Source: Tulasnella sp. 424 (Eukaryota > Basidiomycota > Agaricomycetes > Cantharellales > Tulasnellaceae). From it: a stretch of 64,000 nucleotides of DNA. The notes below the pieces were generated by a model. That model did no database searches, was not told the DNA's origin, and worked only from the letters and a program-made list of their open reading frames with translations. This document shows, one piece after another, positions 10,524 to 21,070 of this stretch. How positions within the stretch are numbered: position 1 is the first letter of the stretch; each line of letters opens with the position of its first letter. The stretch lies in contig WSUB01000005.1 of NCBI GenBank assembly GCA_019633425.1, positions 124,001-188,000 on the forward strand, in the 5' to 3' direction. The translations under genes were made by a program, and so were the position numbers.

Positions 10524-11808
10524 TTACCGGGCAAAGTTCATAGAATAGCCGCCCTGACCGTTCGGCGTGAACTTGAAGTTATCCGTGGATAGACCGAATT
10601 TACCTGCCAAAAGGTTAACCTCCTGCGATAAAAGGCGTGACCCATGATGCCAGAGAGAAGTTTCTTACCAAGCACCGAATTGCCCAGATCCTTCAACTTG
10701 CCCATCATCTCGTCGGTCTCCTTCTTCTTTTGAACTTCGATTCTTTCCGGTAAGCTCCGAAGAGATCGTGTGGAGGATGTTCGTAGAGGGTCGGAGGGTG
10801 GAAGAAGTTCGAGCACTCGTTTATAATCTGAAGTGGTCCAAAAGCGAGTAATGTTAACACCAGGCAGAAAAGAGGCGGCAACCACGAACCTTTCTCGGCA
10901 TCACTTAGAGACGTCCAAGTTCCCAACGCCTCGTTCGCAGTGGCGCGACGATGGAGGGCTTTGACGTAGTTCGGATCATCCGCGAGAGCTGTAGTTGTTC
11001 CGTAATTTCGTCAGCTCCACTAAATCGGGTATTGGATTTGTGAATCTAGTCCATCACAGACCTTCGGTACAGAGTCGAACGGCTTCGTCATGCTTCCCCT
11101 GCGGAAATGGCACCCGCCCATCAGCATACATCCTGGCGTAACGTCAGCCAATGACTAACCTGTTTGACGTAGCAGGCAGCCAAGTTGGCGTTCAGGACTG
11201 ATCTTGCAGTGGCAGCTTCCTTTTCCAAAGGTGTCAGTTCCTTTGGCGCCTCCTGAGGTTCTTCCGGTTCGTTAGCCTTCTCCTTTCCCTTGGCTTTGTC
11301 ACCGGTGTCGTTTTGGCCGTCGGCGCCGGCGTCGTCCTCGTCCTCGTCTGAAAGCCCAGCAGGCCGGCTCTTCTTCGTTTGCCGTTCCTGAGGCCGTAAA
11401 GGCACAGTCTTCAAAGCTTGAGTGTAAAATCGTATTGCACCATCCCAATCAGATTTGCGGAAGCAGTCGTTTCCCTGCGATTTCAGCTCATCTCCGCGTT
11501 TCAGGAGGTCCTACAAGAAAACCGTGATGTGTGAGATTATTAAGGATATGGTAGGGTTTGTTGATACGTACACGAATCTCGTCATCTGTAAACTTTGGTG
11601 GCTCATCATCATTGTCGTCGTCCGCGTTTGCCTGTGGTGGAGGTGGAGAGCCCGGACGACCTTCGCTCCGCGCGTCGTGCCACTTTTCATCGTCAGAGTC
11701 ATCATCCGGGTTGACCGCTGGGTTGACTCGTGGCGCCTTTGATGATGAAGGTGCTTGAGGCTCGGGTTTAGCAGCTGCGGTGGTGGAGGTCGTCATCGTT
11801 CCGAACAT
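10524..11808 (-). CDS. TTC1: tetratricopeptide repeat protein 1 homologue
   Basis: Six exons (11572-11808, 11160-11510, 11062-11098, 10890-10988, 10669-10827, 10524-10603) give 320 residues. The acidic, Ser/Pro-rich N-terminus is followed by three TPR units (GDELKSQGNDCFRKSDWDGA; SVLNANLAACYVKQGKHDEA; ADDPNYVKALHRRATANEAL). The C-terminal signature EMMGKLKDLGNSVLGKFGLS and the final Met-Asn-Phe-Ala-Arg match the end of animal TTC1 closely. TTC1 is a small co-chaperone-type TPR protein reported to bind Hsp70/Hsp90 and G-alpha subunits. An Asp/Gly/Lys/Glu-rich insertion separates the first two TPRs. A second in-frame Met four codons downstream could also be the start. The gene diverges from BET2 across a 48-bp gap. 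Confidence 0.9.
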
Positions 11809-11856
11809 TCAGTTGCGTGTTTCGCGTAAGCGATTGGTTTCTCACAGGGACGAATC
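11809..11856. promoter_or_regulatory. 48-bp bidirectional start region, TTC1/BET2
   Basis: The start codons of the two divergent genes are only 48 bp apart (60 bp if the second TTC1 Met is used). Both 5' leaders must be very short, or the two transcripts must overlap at their 5' ends. No TATA box is visible. Confidence 0.6.
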
Positions 11857-13464
11857 ATGTCAACCACCACCACAACGAGCGGCAATGAGAAGTTACCGGA
11901 ATTGGCCATCGATAAGCACGTAGCTTATATTCAAACGCTCGGAAAGGTGCGTTTCGTCTCTTTCCGTAGTTGCGGACTCGGGAGATCACAAAAGGTTCTG
12001 ATGGGCGGGGGACTCCTATGCACGCAGAGTCAAGACCTTATATACCATTTAACAACGCACCTTCGTCTCAATGGCATTTACTGGGGGTTAACCGCCCTGT
12101 GCACTATGAAGAGAAAAGACGCGCTCGATCGGGAGGAGTTGATCGAGTTCGTTATGAGCTGCTGGGACGATGAAGCAGGTTCTCGACATCCCACTACGCG
12201 CTTCTTTCGTCATAGGGACGTGGAACGTTAACGGTCATGTCTTGAAATTCTAACAGGTGGATTCGGAGCGTACCCTCAACATGATGCGCACATGCACACT
12301 ACGCTCAACGCGATTCAGATACTCGTCATGCACGATGCGTTGGATCGGTTGGACATTCCTCGAGTTGTTTCCTGTAAGTAATGAGCCCATCTTTTGCATC
12401 TCACTCGAGTCATTGACGATCCGCGCTCGTAGGGCTTCTCTCACTTCAAAACCCCACTACGGGCGCCTGGGCTGGTGACCGGTTCGGCGAGACCGACACC
12501 CGTTTCCTCTACTGCGCCGTCTCTGCATTATCCCTTGTCGGCCAATTGGACAAGGTCAACAAGGAATTAACGGTCAACCACATCAAATCTTGCAGGAACT
12601 TCGATGGAGGGTTTGGAACCGGTCCCGGTGCGGAAAGTCATGCTGGACAAAGTACGTTCCAGAACCGGATTGGTTCGGTCTTAACAGGCCAGCCCGTTTC
12701 TTCGAGAAACTAGGCTTGGTTTTAAAAAGAGGCTGACAACCCGGTTGTGGAACGTTTTAACCCTTTTCAATAGTTTTCGTGTGCACGGCTGCGTTGGCGA
12801 TATTGGACCGGTTGGATGAAGTGGATTACGAGACGCTTGGGTGGTGGCTGGCTGAGAGGCAATTACCGAACGGGGGCCTGAATGGGCGCCCTGAAAAGCT
12901 TGAAGACGTTCGTAAACCTATCTCATGTGCTTCCCGTGGCTTTGACTGATGGGAGAAACGCGATTCGTTCCTTTTTTTCAGGTGTGCTACGGCTTTTGGG
13001 TTCTCAGCGCCATGTCGATTCTAGGGAAACTGCATTGGATCGACGACGTGGCCTTGATGAAGTTTATCTTGTCGTCTCAGGTGCGAAGGACTCGTTCCTG
13101 TTCTGTTGCTTGGTTGATTGAAATGTGGACAAACGGGGCCCGTCTTGACCTTCTCGTCCCAAACCATCCCTCACCCTCCCCCAAAATAGGACACCGAAGC
13201 GGGAGGGATCTCCGACCGGCCAGGCGATATGGTAGACGTCTTTCACACTCACTTTGGCGTCGCAGGTGCGTGCTACCATGGAATGCGTTCCCTCTGCGAG
13301 TGTTTCTGCTTACGCCGAGTTGGGTGTGCCCGCCAGGTCTCTCGCTGATGGGTTACCCGGGTCTGGAAGACATCGATCCCGTTTATTGTATGCCGGCTAG
13401 GGTGATCGAGAAGAAAGGGCTCAGGAAAGGTTGGGTCGCTTTGCCACGACGAAAGGAGCTCTAA
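11857..13464 (+). CDS. BET2: Rab geranylgeranyltransferase (type II) beta subunit
   Basis: Eight exons (11857-11946, 12028-12178, 12257-12373, 12433-12651, 12774-12907, 12982-13080, 13190-13265, 13337-13464) splice in frame to 337 residues, the normal size. Prenyltransferase beta repeats are visible: [65 protein letters not shown] and [19 protein letters not shown]. The Asp of GDRFGETD, the Asp/Cys of LEDVCYGFW and the His of VDVFHTHFG are the expected zinc-site positions, and the end GLSLMGY...[10 protein letters not shown] is diagnostic for the Rab enzyme. With an alpha subunit and an escort protein it attaches geranylgeranyl groups to C-terminal cysteines of Rab GTPases. It is normally essential for vesicle transport and is a single copy in this window. 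Confidence 0.95.
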
Positions 13465-15960
13465 GGACGCGACAAGACAAATGCCGCTCGATGATTAGCG
13501 TGGCGTCCCATGTGCACCCTTCTTTCCACGTCGACCTTTCCGGGGTCTTATTTGTCAATTTGGAAGCAGCCGTAGCGAATAAAATAGTGTTCTGCAAACT
13601 GAACGATACTAAAAGTGGTGAAGGCGGGCTTCTTTGAAATATACACATCCACGGCCATCGATTTAGACTTGCATGGCAGCACCACAACAAGAACTGCCAT
13701 TTGCTCCATCCCAAGGGTCGTGCAAAAGGAGAACAGGGTAAACAGCTCTGCGCAAAAGGGCTGCGGACAAAGCAGGTGAAAAGGCGGAAGATTCCATGCC
13801 GAGAGCACGAGGCAGATCTGCTATACGCAAGGACACAAGTGATGGAAGTGGGGTGTGGATCTGAGTATCGAGCATGGGGAAATGCATCGTTATCTGTAAT
13901 TTGGTTGGGTGAGCTTATTTACGTTCTGGTATTGAATGAAAAGGGCGATTCCTTCCATGCGTGCTTGGCTTGATGCCGAAAAGTGATTTTTGAAGCTAAT
14001 GAACGGCCCGATTAGAAGGAGGTCGGGAAACTAGGAACCTTAGGAGGGATGGGAAAGTGAGTGTGCAGGAGGAGAAGGCGTTTTCTCCGTTGGACCAGTG
14101 AGTGGCTTGGATCTTCCAACACGCATCTCACACAGCAGTACTTCCGAGGCGACGTCGACTTTAGGAGGCGATGTAAGCTACGAACAAGTCGTACGAGTCC
14201 CCCCACAGGACCTCCACCGGAGACACCGAGCTAGCACTTACCTTAAGCGGCGGGGAAACGACTGGGGAGCGTGATTGTGATTCGGAGGTAAAGGGGGACA
14301 CCACCGCCGCGCTGCTCCGTCCATCCCGGAGGCATCCGAATTGGAAACGAGGTTCGGCGTTTGCCCCGGTTCTGCTAATTGGTTGACCGGATATCGGAAC
14401 AGAAGAGGGAAACCGTCGAAACATCAACGTAAAGGTTGTGCACCATATGGACACGCCCAAAAAGGCCTTGCTGACCAAAACATTGACTCCCAATCGTCAC
14501 AGCTCGCCCAGGTCGTCAACTGCTGCACATGCTACATCTGAATATTAAAACGCAGATAAGAGCCATGCCGACAACAAGCCGACTTGAGAGGGCAGATTGA
14601 TGAGGATTATTGGGAATTGAAACGCCTGAATCGATCGTCACATATGCCTCCTTGGTGCCTAGTTCTTATCTTCTCAGGGTCCAACGGATGCTTCGGCTTC
14701 TGCGTCCCGGCAAGCGCAGAACTACGCTCAGCCGATTCGCTAAACAGCTAGCTAGAACAGGCCATTAATTCGCTATCTAATCGCCACAGGTCAGGTGCCC
14801 ATCGCCCAGGTCGACTTGGAAAGTGGAGCCTCGATGATTGGGATGCCAAGCCAAGCAGTGTCCCAAGGCTGAGAAAGAAGCTCGAAGTCGAGGGAGAGGC
14901 AGGGAGGGGGGGTTCAGTTGTTCTCCCACTCAAGCTGGACTCATGAAAGACTCGGAAAGGGTTTACGCTTTTAGTTTAGGGTTCCATATTCGCTGCCTTC
15001 GAAAAAGTGTACCATGCGGTCCCCTCTTCTCCACAAGGCAGCAACACGGCCTTTGTGCCTGACAGACTGGCCAATCATACACATCGACGCCTCTCTTCCC
15101 TGTCAATGCACATCTTTTGACGTTCGTTGTCCTGCCACACAGAAACCTGCGTAATCGAACACATTTTCCCTGAAGGGGCTTTCATCAAAGAAAAAAGGAG
15201 TTTTCTGGGAATCTACGGGTCGGCACTGTCCGAAAGATGCATGATTCACAGACACGACGCAGACACAGACACACGAAAAGGCAATTTCTGCAGGGAGGGG
15301 GAGCTCTCTCATCCTGCCCTTGATGCAACGACATTCGTTGTCAGCTAGTTTATAGAGAGGATTTCCTAGTTATATTCATTCTCATCCTGTTTAGGTAGAG
15401 ATCATACGTAATTGAAATGTAACGAGGTTGTCGTATTCCCATTGCGAGGTCATTCATTGGCACACAGCGAAGGAGTGCAGCGCAAGTCGTCCTCGCCCCA
15501 ATTGGACGGAGCCTTTTCTCGGATGTACGTTCCGAACCCATAGACTTGGGCTTTCCAACAGTTTAAGCTACAATTTCATCGGCGACCACTTCTCTCCCAG
15601 TCTCGCCATCGTTTTCAACATGGAGCCGGCGGGTAGAGAGTGAAGAACGCATAGTAACAACAGAATAGCCAAACATGGTGGGGTTGAGGTGGGGGAAATA
15701 TCTTGTCTCTCTTACCCCCGAAAAATGCGGAGAAGTGAAGCTAAGGTCCCTAACTTCCCACCGTGGGAACACTCTTATCTCTCCTCAGGGTCCACCAGTG
15801 GGCATCAAATACTGGACCAGTCCAACTTGCTTCCTCCTTCCTCCTTCTCTTTCTTCAGTGTCGACCGCCCTCTCCTACTCTCCCTCGCTCTCTTTCCTCT
15901 CCCCCTCTTACCCAACCAGACCTTCATATCGACCATTCCCTTCTAAAGAGCTGGTCAAAC
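13465..15960. other. 2.5 kb region upstream of the ammonium transporter
   Basis: No supported gene on either strand: the open frames are short, have no recognisable domain and lack splice continuity. The last 250 bp are strongly C/T-rich, the usual leader of a highly expressed basidiomycete gene. GATA-type motifs near 14555, 14665 and 15774 are listed separately. The unusual length leaves room for distal control elements. Confidence 0.5.
15774..15779. promoter_or_regulatory. GATA-type site upstream of the ammonium transporter
   Basis: CTTATC (GATAAG on the minus strand) lies 182 bp before the transporter ATG. Further copies of the core are at 14555-14560 (GATAAG) and 14665-14670 (CTTATC). 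Fungal nitrogen regulators of the AreA/Gln3/Gat1 type bind HGATAR cores and control ammonium transporters in many fungi. The core is short and expected by chance, so this is suggestive only. Confidence 0.3.
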
Positions 15961-17925
15961 ATGTTGGGGAAAGTGCTCAACACCACATACGATGCAGGTA
16001 AATGCCGCATTTTCCTCGAACCCGACCAAATCGGAAAAAAAGAACAAGTTAACTGACGAATTCTCTTGCTCGTACGACCTTGCTGCGTGTCAACTTTTTC
16101 CCTTCTCTAGCTGGAAACAACATCCAGTCCACTCTCGCAGATGGAACCGTCGTCGTCTACAACTTGGGTGACATGGCGTGGATCATCGCAGCCACCGCCC
16201 TCGTCTGGATCATGATTCCAGGTCTCGGTTTCTTCTACTCGGGCTTGCTTCGACGGAAGAACGCTGCTTCCATGCTCTGGGTCTCCATGGTCGTTCTTGC
16301 TGTTGTTTCCTTCCAGGTGCGTTTCTTTGGTGGCTTTCGTGAAGACGGGGAAATTGAAAGTTGACCGGGCCTCTTTCCTGTGCAGTGGTTCTTCTGGGGC
16401 TATTCGCTCGCTTTCTCGGACGGTGCTAACAAGTACATTGGCGATCTCCGTAAGTCTCGAGAGACTCTCCATCGAGAAACGCGTTTTCTGACGACGACGA
16501 TTCGCGAACGACAGAGTACTTTGGTCTCAAGGGTGTTCTTGACGCCCCCTCAATCGGCAGCACCCGCATCCCCGCCATCATGTTCTGCATCTACCAATGC
16601 ATGTTCGCAGCCATCACGTATGTCTACCCGTTTCTCTGGATATTGGGGGGCGTTGAGATCAAGCAATTCCGGTGCTGACTGGGCCGTGTTTTTAATTAAT
16701 CCCTTAGTCCCGTCATCGCCGTTGGCGCTATTGCTGAACGTGCTCGCCTAGGCCCCGTTTTGGTCTTCACTTTCCTCTGGTCGACCCTCGTTTACGATCC
16801 GATCGCCTGCTGGACCTGGAACGCCAACGGCTGGTCCTTCGTCATGGGTGGTCTTGACTTCGCTGGCGGAACCCCGTGAGTAACTAATTGCGTTTTAGAC
16901 TTCCACTACGCCTTTTATTGCACGTGCTAAACCGTTGCCCTCTCGCCTTCTAGTGTCCACATTTCATCCGGAACTGCCGCTCTCGCCATCTCTCTTTACC
17001 TCGGCAAGCGCCGCGGCTATGGAACCGAGCGTCTCGCTTACAAGCCACACAACACCTCTTTCGTCGTTCTCGGCACGGTCATGCTCTGGTTCGGATGGTT
17101 CGGATTCAACGGTGGTAGCGCTCTCTCCGCCAACTTGCGCGCCGTTCAAGCTTGCATCGTCACCAACTTGGCTGCTTCCGTCGGTGGATTGACCTGGATG
17201 CTCTGGGATTGGCGTCTCGAGCGCAAGTGGTCCGTCGTCGGTTTCTGCTCTGGTGCCATCTCTGGACTCGTCGCCATCACTCCTGGATCCGGATTCGTCG
17301 GTGCTCCCGCTGCTGTTGCTTTCGGTGTTCTTGGCGGAACTGCTTGCAATTGGGCGACCAAGCTCAAGTTCATCCTCCACTACGATGACTGCCTCGATGT
17401 GCGTAAAAATTTCTCTTTATTTCTCATTCCTAGCTCTCTGTTACAAAGTGGACTAATCCCGACTCTTCCGTCTTACCGTAGATCTTCGCCGCTCACGCCA
17501 TCGGTGGTCTCGTTGGAAACATCTGCACGGCCTTCTTCGCTCAATCCTCCGTTGCTGCCTTTGACGGCATCACCGTTATCCCAGGAGGCTGGCTCGACCA
17601 CCACTGGATCCAACTCGGCTACCAGCTCGCTGACTCCACCGCCGGTATCTCCTACTCCCTCGTCATGACCACCATCATCCTCTGGATCATGCACTTCATC
17701 CCCGGCTGCCGCCTCCGCACCGACGAAGAGTCCGAGATCATTGGTATTGACGATGCCGAGATGGGCGAGTTCGCTTACGACTACGTTGCAGTCGATGCTG
17801 AGCTTGGCCCCAAGGCTGAGTTGGCTGGTGCTCCGGATCACGGTCGTGGTGGTGCAGGTAACATCGATGAGAGCCATAGCCATCCTCATTCGATCGAACA
17901 CGAGAAGGTCGCTCCTCCGGCGTGA
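15961..17925 (+). CDS. ammonium transporter (Mep/Amt family) with GRGGAGN tail
   Basis: Seven exons (15961-15997, 16111-16316, 16386-16449, 16515-16617, 16708-16875, 16954-17398, 17482-17925) give 488 residues, typical for Mep/Amt. Family marks are GLGFFYSGLLRRKNA, the signature around DFAGGTPVHISSGTAALA with the first pore His, FVVLGTVMLWFGWFGFNGGS, and the second pore His in IFAAHAIGGLVGN. The protein should span the plasma membrane eleven times and form a trimer that imports ammonium. The cytosolic tail is unusual: after an acidic segment (ESEIIGIDDAEMGEFAYD) it ends with HGRGGAGNIDESHSHPHS, where residues 462-468 (nt 17842-17862) match the repeat of the Par32-like protein encoded 6 kb upstream. 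Family and structure are secure. Control by Par32 or by its own tail is a hypothesis. Confidence 0.95.
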
Positions 17926-18660
17926 AAACAAAAATTTTAGGTTTTTTTGTTTCGCTTGTTGTCGCATACCTCGTTTATCTAAACCCCTCCGTTCCTTTGA
18001 CCCCTGCTCTTCTACCCCCATGTGTTTGTTTAGTTTCCTCTTTTGTTCCTTATTACACGATTTTTGCGGAAGATCTGAAATAGACTATCCTCGTACCGTA
18101 CCTCTCTATGTGATGAATCACTCTTGTATAGTTGCCCCCTTATATCATCGACCAAAATTGTCCCAACCGCATGTCGACCCGAGCCCAAAGATCTTGAGAG
18201 ATGAAGCGACGCTGGACGTGATTGAGTATAGCGAGAGGTAAATGAGTATGACTGGATGTGGATGGAATATGGCGTGCGAAGTTGGTAAAGGCCGGGGTGT
18301 GAGAGAATAGATGACGGAAGGGGAACTCGGGGGAGGAGACTTGGCGAAGGTCGAGGGGGGAGGGAGGAAAGGTCAAGCACATATGTGCTGTCCCAGCCCC
18401 CCCATCTTTATACACAGGTTTTGGTGACGGAAATTGCGCCATTCACGAGGTCAAGTGAAGAATGGGATGAGACCAAACGTTGGTTACGGCATCTCGTCAT
18501 TCGAGGGAGAGCAGGTGACATGACTGAGTCCAAAAGAGGAAACCATCCAGTTCTCCGGATCCTACTCTTACAACGGGATAATCCATACGGAGCACGAACG
18601 TGCCGAAATCCATACAAATACAAACTATGTACCACCCAACGGCCGAAAGCTCTCCAAGGG
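17926..18660. other. intergenic, convergent 3' ends
   Basis: The 0.73 kb between the transporter stop and the stop of the BCS1-like gene on the other strand starts with a T-rich stretch that fits a transcript end. I see no domain-bearing ORF or RNA gene. Confidence 0.5.
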
Positions 18661-21070
18661 TCACGTTGATTCTTCGGACTTGGTCGCTACTCCTTCACTC
18701 GACCCCACCGAACCCTCCCCCTCCGCTGCCGACTTGTCGGACGTTGAGGGCGCTTCTTCTGACACAGGAGCAGGAACAACAGGGGCCGCAGCTGTCTCCT
18801 TGGTGTCACTTTCGGCCGCCTTTTCATCTACCGCCGTCGTCGTCGTCGTCGGAGTTTCCGTTTTCGCCCCCTCCTCGTCGGTTTTCTTCGATTTTGATTT
18901 CTTTTTCTTCTTCTTCGACTCAGCCTCGTCCTCAGAGTCGTCAGAGTCCGACTGCTCTGAGGTGTTACCGCTCTTCTTCTTCTCCTCTTCCTCTTTCTTC
19001 TTCTTCATCCACTCCTTCTTCCGCTCCTCCTTCTCTTCCTCCTCCTTTTTCTGGATCCTAACCTTTTCCGCCGCCATTTCGATCATCCAGTCCCCAACGT
19101 TTGCAACTGCCTCGAAGGGCTTGGTCCGGACGGTCAGCAAGTAGCCTTGCAACTCGGCCATGCTGTACTTGTTCGCGGGTACGGAATTGGCGAATTGCTC
19201 GGCAAGTCGCTGGACGGTTTCAATGGGGAGGACTGGTGGGGTGATCGCGTTGTCGATGTCCAGAACGGTCTCGTCCTCCTCGTCGCCATCTTCATCGTCT
19301 CCCGCAAAGACCGATGGCTTGGGGGTGGTCACTGGAGCCGCGGCTGCCTGAAGGGGTGGAGTTGGGGGTGGGGTGAGCGAATCGGAAGGTGCTGCCTTTT
19401 CAGACACTTCGCCTTCGGGCTTCGTCTGGGCGTCGGCGACTTCCGCTGCCTTTGTCGCAGATGCGGGGAGCGGGACGGTGATGGTGAAGAATCGCTTGAA
19501 CAAGTTGATTATCTGGAACCGCGTCGATAACTTGTAATGAATCTTGACATCCATCCGTCCCGGTCGAAGTAGAGCGGCATCGAGACGGTCAACGTAATTG
19601 GTGGTAGCGAACAGCAGCCGTCCCTCTTCGCTCGAAACGCCGTCGAGAACGTTCAAGAGACCAGAGAGAGTGATCTTGGATTTCTTTTCAGCAGGCGCAC
19701 CCCAAAGTTCCTCTCCCATGAGTTCCATTTCCTTCTTCTTGTCTCGTGCCGGGAAAGCGCAGTCGATATCTTCGATCAGGATCATAGAGTTGGCGGGCGT
19801 GGAGGAAATCAAACGAGCGAGTCCGTTATCGTCGACCCTAAAAAATCGTCGCACACGGATTAGCCAGTGTCCCCCCTAAACGTTACTGAAACACTAACCC
19901 AGTTGTGGCGAGACTGAGACTGTAGATGTCAAGGTCAAGCTCGCTAGCCAGGGCATGGATGGTTGAGGTCTTGCCGGTTCCGGGAGCACCGTAGACTAAG
20001 CGGAACAAGATACGAACGGTCAGTCAAGCTCAGTCCCCCCTCCCACTTGCAAGCAAAATAACTCACGTAAGTAACCGCGTTTGTGTTGAATACCCGCTTC
20101 TTTATACCAAGCCTGGCTCCTCATGAACGTCTTGGTGTCCGTGAGCAACATCTTCTTCAAACCCTTGGGCAAGATCAACGAATCGATTGGTCGGCGTCCT
20201 TTTTTGCTCGATCCGCACCACCCGCCGCAGCTACAAGTACTGTGTATCGTTAGATCTGTGGCGGACTTGTGTTTGTATTGCGAATATGCCATTTCGACGA
20301 GAGCGTCGAGGACAGCTCGGTTGCGGGTGTACAGTCTGAAAACGTCGTGCAAAAAGCATTACTATCGCGACAAACAAGACGGATCGATAGGAGAAGAAAA
20401 AACTCACGTCAAGACGAGCTGGCTTCCGTCATCGTGACCATCATTGCCGCCCATTAATCCTCGGGAGCGCTTGACCTGGCACCACGTCCCGTTGAACCGG
20501 AATATCTGACTCTGGTCGACAAACGGCGTATACTCCGCATGACCGTCCTCGCCTTCCTCTGTAGCTCCGCTGGAGTTGATACCCCAAGTTCGAGTAGAAG
20601 AACGAGCAGTGACTTTGAATTCGCGAGTCGAGTTCCAGATGCCTTCTTTGCTCAGATAAGCCGCTAGCCAATCATAAGCTGGATCACCAGTATCGAAAAC
20701 GGCGTTTAAGACGAAACCTAAGAAAACAAAGGAGTTGAATGGTGAGCATTTTCGACCTCTTTGTCATTGAAAGACCCTCATTACCTGCGGTGAACTTGTC
20801 GACGAGGAACTGCCATAGTCGGCGTCCCGTCTCCAAAACCGTGCCAAAGAAGAACCAGTTGACCGAGCTGAGAACGTATGGATTATAAAGCAATGGTTCG
20901 AATCCCTTCAGCATTGCTGGGAGGGCGACTGCGATTTCGGCTAAAGGCGAAGCTTCGCTGGGGGCGGCGGTTGTCGCCGTGAAGTTGGCGGTTGCATTTT
21001 GAGAATCAGTCCAAGAAGAACTAGCGTTCACTTGGCTGTACATGAGAGGGCCTTGGGTCCCGTCTATCAT
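18661..21070 (-). CDS. BCS1-like AAA ATPase with long charged C-terminal tail
   Basis: Five exons (20785-21070, 20408-20717, 20067-20335, 19899-19995, 18661-19837) give about 712 residues. A Ser/Thr/Ala-rich N-terminus leads to a membrane segment (SSVNWFFFGTVLETGRRLWQ) and a BCS1_N-type domain. The AAA module follows: GAPGTGKTS (Walker A, about 291-299), ILIEDIDCAF (Walker B, about 340-349), then LFATTNYVDRLDAALLRPGR with the sensor and arginine-finger region. Mitochondrial Bcs1 translocates the folded Rieske protein into complex III. Basidiomycetes carry many divergent paralogues of unknown role, and this is likely one of them: it has no clear mitochondrial presequence, has a Cys-rich turn (CSCGGWCGSSKKGRRP), and ends in a Lys/Glu-, then Ser/Asp-, then Thr-rich tail of over 150 residues absent from canonical Bcs1. 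Confidence 0.85.

Noticed and set aside
18680..19144. Long plus-strand frame rich in Ser and Phe
   Set aside because: It is the complement of the Lys/Glu/Ser/Asp tail of the BCS1-like gene, whose AAA motifs fix the true strand; composition is a mirror of low-complexity coding.
20225..20240. A 10-nt intron-like stretch (GTACTTGTAG) in the BCS1-like gene
   Set aside because: Far too short for spliceosomal removal and the frame stays open through it, so it is treated as coding (CSCGG).
20893..20910. GGTTCGAATCC-like B box as evidence for a tRNA
   Set aside because: It lies inside the first exon of the BCS1-like gene and has no A box or pairing arms.
18661..21070. Calling the BCS1-like gene the canonical mitochondrial BCS1
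   Set aside because: The long charged tail, lack of a clear presequence and the known expansion of this family in basidiomycetes make orthology unsafe.
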